A DNA stretch of 16,602 nucleotides, from NCBI GenBank assembly GCA_018524725.1, contig JAEUWP010000356.1, positions 1 to 16,602 on the forward strand, read 5' to 3'. Of the stretch, positions 1 to 7,739 are shown in pieces (the stretch's first letter is position 1; every line of letters starts with the position of its first letter). The position numbers and the translations under genes were made by a program. The notes under the pieces were generated by a model, which worked only from the letters and a program-made list of their open reading frames with translations, did no database searches and was not told the DNA's origin. Source of the DNA: Podaxis mareebaensis (lineage: Eukaryota; Basidiomycota; Agaricomycetes; Agaricales; Agaricaceae).

Positions 1-208
1 TGGGTATGGTATCCTATACCATGCTTCCATCTCATTATAGTCTGCTCCTACTGCAGATTATTCTTTTGTAGTAACAACGTGTTCATATTTTTCTTTCATC
101 ACGAAAGCCTTCTCTATTGACCTCTATCATCACTCTAATGCTTATTATTGAATGTAACAAAAATCCATTATAATCAATGCTAGCAGTGATTCACATTCAT
201 GATATAGA

Positions 209-226
209 GGTACAACTGGTTGTACC
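209..226. repeat. Short inverted repeat GGTACAAC-TG-GTTGTACC
   Basis: Two perfect 8-base arms are separated by 2 bases. The right arm overlaps the start of the adjacent 23-bp tandem repeat. It could be a protein-binding palindrome or a chance hairpin; nothing nearby assigns a role. Confidence 0.45.
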
Positions 227-266
227 CCATTTTTACCGTATGCTGTACCCCATTTTTACTGTATAC
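221..266. repeat. Tandem 23-bp repeat, two copies
   Basis: Unit 1 (221-243) and unit 2 (244-266) both start TGTACCCCATTTTTAC and differ at two positions, both transitions. A third partial start (TGTACC) follows at 267. It is too short to be a gene feature and is probably a local slippage duplication. Confidence 0.7.
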
Positions 267-457
267 TGTACCTGCCCTTATAGGAAAATTGGGTAGTGTT
301 TGGAACTGATTGGCTTTGATTCTTACCCCTATAAATTCAAAGATCAAAGCAAGCCACACACCCAACCATGCTCAACCTTCAACCTTCGATTGTGCATACC
401 ACAACCGCATTTGCAGCTGTCTTGAGAGCTAGATAGCATGAAGCACCTCAGTCACAT

Positions 458-796
458 CTAGTTGCACTGACGAAGGACATCATTGATACGATTGTCGAAT
501 CCGCCAATTGCAAGATAAGAGGTGCGATTGTGACACGCTAGTTCAGCTGTATCTGGGCCAGCAAAAGAAAAATGCATTTCTGCATTGACAGCATTGATGG
601 AGGCCACCACGAAGCAGGAGTCAAGCTTGGTTTTATTCCATTTGGACAGATGTATGTCCTTCCTGACGAATTGATTGGAAGCAAATTCCGATTTTTTGGT
701 ACGATTAGGGAAAGGTGATCCGCCAAATGCATCTGTGACAGCGAAGATGTGAAAAAGAGAGAAGGAGCTGGATGCAAGGATCAGGGACCTGTCCAA
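458..796 (-). pseudogene. Possible C2-like domain fragment
   Basis: A 112-codon minus-strand frame is open but has no ATG start; its first codon is TTG. It contains KWNKT (near residue 53), which resembles the 'PxWN' strand of C2 domains, and later a segment IGGFDNRINDVL that could be the last C2 strand. C2-like modules occur in basidiomycete proteins, including some associated with NACHT receptors. The match is by eye and weak. The frame ends at a stop below position 458 and no flanking exons are clear, so if real this is a fragment. It lies about 1.7 kb upstream of the NLR-like gene in the opposite orientation. It could equally be a chance open frame. Confidence 0.22.
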
Positions 797-2403
797 GCTG
801 CCAGCCTGCCTCGAGGAGCATGAAAGGAAGGCAAGTCAAGTGGATGTTGATGCACATTCATCGATCATCTGTCTATTCCATGTTCCTCGGTGAATCTGGT
901 TATTCTTAGTCACTGTAACCAGACTCCCTGATTAATTCTCCGATCTTCTCTCTCTCCACCCCTGGGGAATGCATTTATGCACTCCCACCTTGGGTGTGTG
1001 GGGCCCTAATTTCGAAGAATCGATTACCCACTAAAACCCCCAGGTTTTGTCGTCCAGTCCCCTCGTGAGTTTTCGTCTCTCTGCAAGATCTTACTCCATG
1101 TCTTTCCACTCTTCTCGCTTTACATCCATCAAGATTATGTCCGGTTATGTGATGGCCTTGATGAATATCATGGTGTAGTTGATTGGCTGAGCCGGATGGA
1201 CGGCAATGGTGGTGAGATGGTCAACGACCTTCTCTTCCCTTCTTTCCCTTATGGTGATTCAAGTGGTGGTATCACTTTGTAACAGTGTATCAAGCCAATC
1301 CTCATCGGATTCACCTCCTCATACTTGGCTCACTCCCTTCCCTCACCTGTCCCATGCCGCTCTCAAAAAATCTAGAAACCGGAATACTTCGACTACATTG
1401 CCAAAGAGAAGGAGGTTTGGGAAGCCGTGGATGGTACAAGGTGTTGGATAACGGTGAATAGTACTTTGGGCTCGGCTGAATCGCTAAATAATATACGTCT
1501 TGGAATATTTTATCACACGAGGGGCAAACAGTTAATGTGTGTATGGTACTCTCAATTGGGACAGGAATGAATTGAAAGTGGTACTGGAGCTAGGAGCAGT
1601 GCTAACATTGAAGCAAGTGCGCAATGGAGTAAACGAGAGGGGAAGCTTGAGAAACGAAGGATGCCCACCTTCATACTCATTATTCTCGAAACTTGTCTTC
1701 ATGAATAACGGGGCACAGAATGGGGCAACAGGTAGATGATAATGCTGTTGGTGATGAAGATCAGACTCTCGTGGAGGATGAAATGGATATCGAGGTTGCC
1801 AATGAGCCTGGTGGTACAAGGAACAATGGTGCGAGTGGTAACCGGCTGGGGAGCGATGACACCAGGGAGGTTTAGCTGATGCTTTTTGCATCAATGCAGG
1901 CTATCAGGTTGCCAGTTCTCTTGATGGCCATGACTGGTAAGTTACAAATATCTCTCCCCCTATTCTGTCTTACAGTGAAGGAAATGCAAGATCTAGCTAG
2001 GCCTGAAGGATCGTGACCTCTGGCAAGGATATTATGGGGGTGGATGTATCATGTGGGAGGCTCTGAAGCGGCTGGGTAGCGAAATGATGTAGTGACAGAT
2101 ATAGTATAGCTGCGAAGAATGGCATGTGTGAGTGTGGCTGGGCCAGGTGAGATGATAGAATATGTATGTGTTGCAGTGCATGGAGGTGTTGGCACTGTGA
2201 ATGGAAAGTTGGGCATATGCTAGAAGTGCGAGCCTGGGCCAGGAATTGAAAAGCAGCATGGCAGCGCAGGTGTAAAGGACAGCAAGTCCAGGGTGAGAGG
2301 CCCTGCCAAGCTAACATGATTGACAGAGAAGGACTTCAAAGAACTTTGACGCTGAGCACTAATCGATAATCTGATGCCTTGAGGCCAACACACATGTCAA
2401 TGC
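797..2403. other. Long stretch without a confident gene
   Basis: About 1.6 kb with only small frames. Two pieces look slightly coding-like on the + strand. One lies around 1374-1488 and contains YIAKEKEVWEAVDGTRCW, open after a TAG. The other is a 51-residue acidic frame starting at an ATG (1720-1875), rich in Asp, Glu, Gly and Asn. They are in different frames with stops between them, so they may be remnants of one decayed gene or nothing. No tRNA, transposon end or splice chain is convincing. An imperfect palindrome lies around 955-1000. Confidence 0.35.
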
Positions 2404-2501
2404 GTATATTAACCCTGGCTATTCCTACCCCTCCCACTTCTATCCTGTTTGTTCATTGACTACCTTCGATTGTACATTCTTCCCCCGCTTGTCGGTTTAC
2501 A
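2404..2501 (+). promoter_or_regulatory. Probable core promoter and leader of the NLR-like gene
   Basis: A TATA-like element (TATATTAA, from about 2405) lies roughly 90 bases before the proposed ATG at 2502. It is followed by a strongly pyrimidine-rich leader (runs such as CCTACCCCTCCCACTTC), a common arrangement at fungal starts. The start context is TTACAATGCC, with A at -3 and -1. Transcription start cannot be located from sequence alone. Confidence 0.45.
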
Positions 2502-3065
2502 ATGCCCCTTTTTTCGAAATTCTCCAAAACAGGAAAGCAAGATACGTCGGCCCAGTCTGCAGGAAATCCTGAGCATCACAGCTTCTCTGCACTCATTGCA
2601 AGAGCCACAGCTCTTGGGACTCTTGCAGCTCCTGTCCTTCCAAGAGTCGGAACACCTCCCATATCTGCAACCACACCAGTTCTCTCAAGATCCGAAACCC
2701 CTTCTCGTCCCCCCAAGACCCCTCAGGATTTCCCAATAGCTCGCGGCGCTTCTGCCTCTGTTCCAGGGGCTTCTCACGATCTCCTAATGCCTCCAAACCC
2801 AACTCCCCCTGCACCTGCGACCCCTCTGGCGTTCCCAAGTGACCAGACCCCAGCACCGCCCACTGGTAACGAGTATGAAGCTGCTGTTTGGGTTCTGACT
2901 GCACCACAAAACCAGCCAACATGGATTGAGAAAGCGAAAGCAATGGGCAACACTGTCCTTCATGGATTGGTAGTCGTAGCAGAAGGACTCAAGGAATGTT
3001 CAGATCTCTTTCTACCCCTGAAAGCTGCTGCTGCCACGTTCTTAACACTTCACAAGATCGTCGAT
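2502..3065 (+). pseudogene. NLR-like gene exon 1: proline-rich leader and start of helical domain
   Basis: This exon encodes 188 residues beginning MPLFSKFSKTGK. Residues up to about 135 are rich in Pro, Ser, Ala and Thr and probably disordered. From about residue 141 (WIEKAKAMGN) the sequence becomes amphipathic and helical, with a segment GLKECSDLFLPLKAAAATF typical of the N-terminal regions of basidiomycete NACHT-WD40 proteins. Such regions often carry a helical bundle that may act as the effector domain, sometimes compared with HeLo/MLKL-type bundles; that assignment is inference here. The frame stays open to 3101, but homology-like sequence resumes in another frame after an intron, so I end the exon at Asp188. 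The exon itself carries no internal stop. Confidence 0.65.
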
Positions 3066-3115
3066 GTGTGTAAGCCACTTCCATTGTATTCATGTTATTG
3101 AGCTCCAATTGGCAG
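3066..3115 (+). other. Intron 1 (50 bp)
   Basis: The donor is GTGTGT and the acceptor GGCAG. The better-looking donor GTAAGC four bases downstream would put the next exon out of frame, so the weaker donor is chosen on phase (0). Confidence 0.55.
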
Positions 3116-3246
3116 GGCATATCCACAAACAAAGAGGAGCTAAAAGGACTCAAGGCAAGGTTGAATGCTATCCTATCATTGGTCCAAAGGTACAAAAAAG
3201 AAGGAGGATTGGGTGTGTTTGGAGAAAGAGTCCAAAGTTTCTCCAT
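3116..3246 (+). pseudogene. NLR-like gene exon 2: helical N-terminal region
   Basis: This exon encodes GISTNKEELKGLKARLNAIL and continues through a Lys/Glu-rich stretch to about VQSFS. The 'STNKEELKxLKxRLNxIL' pattern looks like a long amphipathic helix and is familiar from the N-terminal halves of agaricomycete NACHT-WD40 proteins. The exon begins in phase 0 and ends with two bases of a split codon. No stop occurs within it. Function is not established; by position it is part of the putative effector or signalling bundle. Confidence 0.6.
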
Positions 3247-3310
3247 GTGCATATTGGCCTCCCTTTCTTGCTCTTGCTTTCTTACCTTATTTCTTTTGGC
3301 AGTCTCACAG
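3247..3310 (+). other. Intron 2 (64 bp)
   Basis: The donor is GTGCAT and the acceptor CACAG, preceded by a long T/C-rich tract. Choosing the acceptor at 3310 rather than the AG at 3302 keeps the split codon in phase (AT plus A gives Ile). Confidence 0.6.
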
Positions 3311-3449
3311 AGCTATTGTGCACTTGATTGATGCTATCCAGCACTTGCAAGGTCGACCGTTAGTGGTCCACACTGCCGAGGTCTCAAATAATGCCAGGAT
3401 GATACAAAGGACGCTGAGGAGCCTCAACAGCACTTGCGATCTCTTCCTG
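3311..3449 (+). pseudogene. NLR-like gene exon 3: helical N-terminal region
   Basis: This exon encodes a helical segment including AIVHLIDAIQHLQGRPL and ending LNSTCDLFL. It corresponds to the part of the N-terminal domain that in related proteins runs up to the linker before NACHT. It is open in one frame and ends in phase 0 directly before a GTAGGC donor. No catalytic motif is visible, consistent with a structural or interaction role. Confidence 0.6.
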
Positions 3450-3508
3450 GTAGGCATTGAAACCACGGATCATGCTCCTGCATGCATGGTGCTCATCACG
3501 TTCCATAG
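3450..3508 (+). other. Intron 3 (59 bp)
   Basis: The donor is GTAGGC and the acceptor CATAG, both in phase 0. The next exon opens with IDMQLHTNM, which reads as a natural continuation of the helical linker. Confidence 0.6.
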
Positions 3509-3556
3509 ATCGATATGCAACTCCACACCAATATGACTGTACAGAACATGTCACAA
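3509..3556 (+). pseudogene. NLR-like gene exon 4 (16 codons)
   Basis: A 48-base exon encodes IDMQLHTNMTVQNMSQ, a short linker of the helical N-terminal region. It is bounded by CATAG upstream and a consensus GTAAGT donor downstream, both in phase 0. Confidence 0.55.
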
Positions 3557-3611
3557 GTAAGTGATTCTGAGCCTAAGAAAACACTTTCAGCCTTGTATAT
3601 TCCATCGACAG
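3557..3611 (+). other. Intron 4 (55 bp)
   Basis: The donor is a consensus GTAAGT and the acceptor GACAG, in phase 0. Length is typical of the other introns in the gene. Confidence 0.6.
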
Positions 3612-3624
3612 ATGCTGGAATCTG
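3612..3624 (+). pseudogene. NLR-like gene exon 5, a 13-nt micro-exon
   Basis: The bases ATGCTGGAATCTG supply MLES and the first base of a Gly codon. The following GTAGGC donor and TACAG acceptor (3673) complete this Gly and join directly to LIDKLCSEGASYK, the usual approach to NACHT. Without this micro-exon the frames of exons 4 and 6 do not meet. It is a model by phase and needs transcript support. Confidence 0.45.
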
Positions 3625-3673
3625 GTAGGCTGCTCCTTAAGGATGACAACTTGGGTTTCTCACATTGTTACAG
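3625..3673 (+). other. Intron 5 (49 bp)
   Basis: The donor is GTAGGC and the acceptor TACAG behind a T-rich tract; a GATGAC branch-like site lies within. Phase 1 on both sides. Confidence 0.5.
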
Positions 3674-5241
3674 GTCTGATTGACAAACTTTGTTCTGAGG
3701 GTGCTTCATACAAAACCTGGCACTCCGCCTATGGTGACCCCATAGGGTGCATGCCCGGTACATGCGTCAATGTCCTCAAGGAGTTGGAAGTCCAAGCTTC
3801 TGATGAGCAGAGTGTTAAGGTGCATTGGCTGGCCAGAATGGCAGGCATTGGGAAGTCAACAATCGCACAGTTGCTGTGCGAGAGCTTGGACAAACAGCAA
3901 ATGCTTGGGGCGAGTTTCTTTTGCTCTCGAGCATCAGAGAAGACTAAGAATGCGAGCCGCATCATCCCGGGTATCACATATGGCCTTGCCAGGGGTTCAC
4001 CTACTGTCACTGTGGAGCTCGCAAAAGTCCTGGCAGAGGACCCGGACTTAGTGGAGTCGAACAACATGCAAGAGCAATTCAAAAAACTCGTTGTTGACCC
4101 AGTGTGGAAAGCCATCAATGGCCGGGTCAGGATTTACAAGGTTGTTGTCATCAATGCTCTCGACGAATGCACAAAACCCGACCACGTCAATCACCTCATC
4201 CAGGTGATTCTCAGTTCTGCTTCGGCCCTTCCCCTCAAGTTCTTCCTCATCAGTAGAGCCGATCATTCTATTACTACCGCCTTCAATTCGTCGAAGGGTT
4301 CCCACCACACTTTCTTGCTTCATGAGGTCGAGAAAAGCGTAGTGGAGAGCGATATCCGGATGTATGTGAAGGCATCACTGGACGATATCAAGAAGAACTG
4401 TGATCCTGATAAGGAGGATGGGTGGCCTCCCGATAGTGAAATGTCTCAAATTGTCAAGGACTCTGGGAAACTTTTTGTCTATGCAGCTACGGCAGTGTGC
4501 TATATTCGAGCCGGCCAGGGCAATTACAAACAGTGCCTCACGTTGTTGACCAAACCCACACGGAGTCAGCAGCAAACTTTGACCCTCGATGAGCTCTACA
4601 GAGGTATTGTCACCCAAGCTTGTGACGATCGAGAAGAAGAAGAACTGTCACAGATGGAGACCCTCATCTCATTTGTCGTATTCCTACAACAGCCATTATC
4701 ACTCAAGGCCATTTCTGCATTGTCTAAGATACCAGAGGCGAAGACACACTTATCACTATTCAGCTCTGTCATTCACATTCCTGCCGAAGAAAGCACTCCC
4801 ATCTCTGCATTTCATGCATCCTTCCCTGAATTCCTTATAGACCCCAAATGCTGTCCACCAAAATGTTTCTCCCCATTCACCCCTCTCCTCCCCGGCCATG
4901 GTCATGCAGAACTTGCACTCAAATGCCTCGAGTTCATGAATGGGTCACTCAAGTATAACATCTGTCAGGTCCCTGAAGAATTGACTGTCTCACATATGGA
5001 CAGGACCAACCCACCTGAGGATGCCAACAAAATCCCCGAAGCACTCAAATACGCATGTATTTACTGGGCCACCCATTTAAGTTGGGCCATGGAATCAAGC
5101 ACATCAACCTTCATGTCCGTTATCGATGCTCTGTGCAACTTCCTGAAAACCCACCTATTGCATTGGATGGAGTGTCTGAGTATCGTTGGTGAACTGAGGA
5201 CAGGGGTTAAGTTGCTTCTCAGTACAAGTGCCGCTCTCTCA
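3674..5241 (+). pseudogene. NLR-like gene exon 6: NACHT ATPase domain and helical region
   Basis: This exon carries the nucleotide-binding core. The P-loop region reads WLARMAGIGKST: Lys359 and Ser360 are kept but the first Gly of GxxxxGKS is Arg353. Walker B reads VVVINALDEC, where family members normally have IDALDEC, so the Mg-coordinating Asp is Asn459. A sensor-like ISRADHS segment follows around 4243-4265. Then come the HEVEKSVVESDI and LFVYAATAVCYI segments usual for this family and a HASFPEF motif near 4811-4840. Both P-loop changes sit at CpA dinucleotides that would be CpG in the expected codons. NACHT proteins use ATP or GTP binding to switch oligomerisation, so this copy probably could not switch. 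The exon itself has no stop; it ends in phase 0 at a GTAGGT donor. Confidence 0.85.
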
Positions 5242-5293
5242 GTAGGTCTTAATCATGAGAAAGCAAAGTCCATGTGCTGATGTATCATGGCAG
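5242..5293 (+). other. Intron 6 (52 bp)
   Basis: The donor is GTAGGT and the acceptor GGCAG, with a CTGAT branch-like site. It joins phase 0 to phase 0 and moves from LSTSAALS to RIQTAGEDLRLLVDDACRF, a continuous family-like sequence. Unspliced, the frame ends at TGA 5278. Confidence 0.75.
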
Positions 5294-5539
5294 CGCATCC
5301 AGACTGCGGGCGAGGACCTGCGACTGCTTGTTGATGATGCCTGTCGATTTCTGTGGATGAATTTCGAGGGCATTGAGCAGCATTGTTTCGAGGTTTACCA
5401 GTCAGCATTCGCATGGATTCCCAGGAAGTGCTTGATGCGTCAAGTTTATGGTGCACAGGTGAAGGGGCCATGAAATGTCATAATGGGTCTACCCAACTCC
5501 TGGGGACCAATGGAACACTGCATGGGTGGAGGATCAGGC

Positions 5540-6021
5540 ATCTATTCTGTCGCTTTCTCGCCCGATGGCACATGAGTTGCCTCCGGATCAGAAGATGGGA
5601 TGGTGAGGATTTGGAATGTGGGGACAGGCAAGGAGGAAGCGCAGTTGGAGGGCCACACGGATTTGGTGTTGTCTGTTGCTTTCTCGCCCGACAGCATGCA
5701 AGTTGCCTCCAGATCGGAAGATTGGATGGTGAGGATTTGGAATGTGGGGACAGGCTCAGAGGAAGTGCAGTTGGAGGGCCACATGAGTTGGGTGAGGTCC
5801 ATTGCTTTCTCACCCAACGGCATGCGAGTTGCCTCCGGATCACATGATCAGATGGTGAGGATTTGGAATGTGGGGACAGGCTCAGAGGAAGCACAGTTGG
5901 AGGGCCACATGGGTTGGGTGTGGTCTGTTGCTTTCTCGCACAACAGCATGCGAGTTGCCTCCGGATCGAAAGATCGGATGGTGAGGATTTGGAATGTGGG
6001 GACAGGCTCAGAGGAAGCGCA
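5540..6021 (+). repeat. 126-bp WD40-coding tandem repeats, upstream block
   Basis: Four VRIWN-ending blades of 126 bases each are nearly identical at the DNA level, sharing for example GAGGATTTGGAATGTGGGG. Variation is concentrated in the residues after GH (TDLVLS, MSWVRS, MGWVWS) and around the turn before VRIWN (SEDW, SHDQ, SKDR). Such highly similar WD repeats with a few hypervariable positions are known from the fungal HET-E/HNWD family. Confidence 0.9.
6017..6021. repeat. 5-bp target site duplication, left copy (GCGCA)
   Basis: GCGCA directly precedes the 5' LTR and is repeated directly after the 3' LTR (14004-14008). Five bases is the usual length for copia-type integrases. Confidence 0.95.
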
Positions 6022-6671
6022 TGTTGAGGAATTAATCAGCATTACGCTTATGCGTATACTTGCCATCGGCAGTACATGCTGAATCCTCGACGCGTACACT
6101 CTGCATTGACAGAGCAGATATATTTTTGGAACCCTCTATAGCCTTGTTGCTATGTTTAGATTGATCCATTTCTATTAATACTTTCATACACATACGTAGA
6201 TGTACGGCCTGTGTTAGTATTACTCATATCCTCATGGATTATGACTTGTAGAAACGTTCTATGACTGCGGATGACTCCTGTAGCATACGGTAGAGTCATG
6301 TTCTTTCTTATTTTAACTTTTACATGCACAATCTTCATGTTATACGCGCATATGCCTTATGTTTACTTACTCATGCATGTATCTTACCCTTGACCCAGTG
6401 TCGTAGCTCTACAGTATTTAAACCTTCATGTAGTAGTGTACTTTCTTGACTGGAGTTTCACATTCCTCGTCTACTCGACTATCTAGCCACTTTAAGCTCA
6501 ATATTCCTCGCTACCATCAACTCGGTATACTCTTTTCTGGTACACCTCAAGACTCACCCTTTCCTCATATATATGGTCTCTTCCCTGTTCAACCGTACTC
6601 GGATTGTGAGTAACTGGTTTACTCTCCACTGATGCTATGCTTGTGTAGTAGCAACCGTTCTCCCCTCGTCA
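6022..6671 (+). repeat. 5' LTR (650 bp)
   Basis: It starts TGTTGAGGAATTAATC and ends CCCTCGTCA, with TG...CA termini. It would carry the promoter. Differences from the 3' LTR are at 6051, 6053, 6068, 6098, 6167, 6168, 6347, 6350, 6373, 6510, 6523, 6633 and 6657. A short hairpin (CTCTG/CAGAG arms, 6099-6114) lies near the left end. Confidence 0.97.
6415..6422 (+). promoter_or_regulatory. Possible TATA box of the LTR promoter
   Basis: TATTTAAA lies about 250 bases before the end of the LTR, a sensible place for a U3 promoter with R and U5 downstream. Other AT-rich candidates (TATATTTTT near 6118, CATATATATGG near 6566) exist, so the choice is tentative. The same element is present in the 3' LTR at about 13747. 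Confidence 0.3.
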
Positions 6672-6687
6672 GGTTATGGGCCCCGAG
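6672..6687 (+). other. Primer-binding site, initiator tRNA-Met anticodon arm
   Basis: GGTTATGGGCCCCGAG follows the LTR with no spacer. Its reverse complement contains GGGCCCATAACC, the anticodon stem-loop of eukaryotic initiator tRNA-Met (CAU anticodon), not a tRNA 3' end. This matches the Drosophila copia arrangement, in which a cleaved 5' half of the tRNA primes reverse transcription. An ATG within the site opens a 13-codon upstream frame (6676-6717). Confidence 0.85.
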
Positions 6688-6855
6688 ACTCTCCTTCTGA
6701 GGATTCTCTCCTATTAATTTAGGATTGAGATAAAGACATCTTGGGATTTGCCTATTTCTACCTTTATCGTTATCTGTATACAACATTATACTAATACCTC
6801 ATTTTCATGTTGCTTAGTCGACTTCTTATCTGCCAATTTCTTTGATACGTCAAAT
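6688..6855 (+). other. Untranslated leader of the retrotransposon
   Basis: A 168-base T-rich leader lies between the primer-binding site and the Gag ATG. It contains short upstream ATG frames (from 6676 and about 6807). A packaging signal would be expected here but cannot be recognised by eye. Confidence 0.6.
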
Positions 6856-7650
6856 ATGGCTTCGACTATTGCTACTTCTTCCCTTCCTAAACTTGAGGGC
6901 CCCTCTAACTACAAGTTCTGGGCTCGTTGTCTTCAAGGAGCACTTTCCTTGATTAGTGTTACTGGTTCCACAGAAACGGGCTGGACCCTGACCAATGGAA
7001 CAGCGACAGCACCTGCTCAGAATGACGCAGCTGAAATGGCACATCAGAATCAGATGAAGGCACAAGCCTTATCGATTATTGAAAACATATTGCCTGATTC
7101 CATGCTGCTTCATGGAAGAACAGCCCCTGACACCTTGTGGACTTATCTCCAAACTCAATTTGGGACGCTTGGTCCAGCTAATGTCTACGGCTTGTTCATC
7201 CGAGCTCTAAAGAAGAGAATCACTGGCAAAAGAGATATTGCAGTTGATATCGCCGAAATGGCGACTCTCTTCACTCAGGTCGAAGAAGCTACTGCAGCTA
7301 TCCCTGAAGTACTTAGAGCAATGGTTCTTCTTTCGGCTATTCCAGACAATTGGGATTCGGTCCGACAATCGTTGTTGACCAACAATACTATGATCACTGC
7401 CCTAACTTGGAAAGTGGTCGCAGATGCTTTAAATGCTGAATGGGCTCAGAGGAATGGACGTAACAAAATGTTCACCCACCTCGCCAATGCTCAATCTGCT
7501 AACAAAGCTAAACTTCCCAATGACCAAGGTGGTCCTTCTGCCTGGAACAAATCTCATCTGGGTCCACCTTGGAGTCGATTTATCCCTCAGCCTGTCGGCC
7601 GGGATAAAACCTCCAACGGTCCCAAGCCTCAAGGCCAACAAGGCAGCCAG
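6856..7650 (+). other. Gag capsid-like region (UBN2 / copia gag type)
   Basis: Residues 1 to about 265 begin MASTIATSSLPKLEGPSNY and continue with KFWARCLQGALSLI. The 'L.G.SNY..W...L...L' start and the later 'TLWTYLQTQFGT' segment are typical of copia-type Gag capsids. They would assemble the particle and package RNA. After it comes a Lys-rich tract (around 7672-7710, PKKKRAPKKKKSPN) that could bind RNA. No CCHC zinc knuckle is visible here or downstream. Confidence 0.8.
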
Positions 7651-7739
7651 CCTGGTCAGTGGCAGACCATCAAGCCAAAGAAGAAGAGGGCTCCCAAGAA
7701 GAAGAAGTCCCCTAACGCCTCAGCCAAACCAGCTGATTC

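Larger units (their letters stand above)
1..457. other. Non-coding flank, no gene recognised
   Basis: I see no convincing gene here. Short frames exist on both strands but none resembles a known protein. The stretch holds a two-copy 23-bp tandem repeat and a small inverted repeat, listed separately. It is moderately AT-rich and probably intergenic. Confidence 0.5.
5294..6021 (+). pseudogene. NLR-like gene exon 7, part before the retrotransposon (linker and first WD40 blades)
   Basis: The exon opens with the helical linker RIQTAGEDLRLLVDDACRF, then a PNSWGP segment, then WD40 repeats. The first blade reads SVAFSPDGT, a TGA stop, then VASGSEDGMVRIWN. Two in-frame TGA codons interrupt it (5471-5473 and 5573-5575). 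The second stands where other blades have CGA (Arg), so a CpG transition explains it. VRIWN motifs begin at codons 5603, 5729, 5855 and 5981, exactly 126 bases apart. The reading frame runs into the retrotransposon LTR after EEA and stops at 6080-6082. WD40 propellers of this receptor class are thought to bind the non-self ligand. Confidence 0.85.

Noticed and set aside
955..1000. Imperfect palindrome around GGAATGCATTTATGCACTCC
   Set aside because: The arms carry mismatches and gaps, and no target duplication or second copy is visible, so I do not call a MITE.
1206..1451. + strand 81-codon frame
   Set aside because: Its composition is unremarkable, it has a weak start, and a neighbouring frame looks equally coding-like over its 3' part. 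There is not enough to call a gene.
2502..3101. Single-exon reading of the first NLR frame to 3101
   Set aside because: The last residues after 3065 do not fit the helical pattern, while splicing to 3116 gives a continuous family-like sequence.
3655..3673. A 19-base GT-AG intron (GTTTCTC...TACAG) as the join into the NACHT exon
   Set aside because: It is far too short to be spliced; the 49-base intron from 3625 fits phase and length.
5459..5537. Possible intron that would remove the TGA at 5471
   Set aside because: The candidate GT...CAG pair spans 79 bases and would shift the first blade out of frame. The coding reading through PNSWGP and the blade is family-like, and the second TGA at 5573 would remain.
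5478..5894. Long minus-strand open frames across the WD40 repeats (also 13951-14407)
   Set aside because: They are periodic with the 126-bp repeats and lack any family resemblance; the + strand encodes clear WD40 blades, so these are shadows.
6156..6338. Minus-strand 60-codon frame present in both LTRs (also 13488-13670)
   Set aside because: It is duplicated only because the LTRs are duplicated, and it has no protein similarity I can see.
6748..6855. N-terminal extension of Gag from a TTG at 6748
   Set aside because: There is no ATG in this part of the frame; the first in-frame ATG (6856) has a good context and starts a typical copia Gag.
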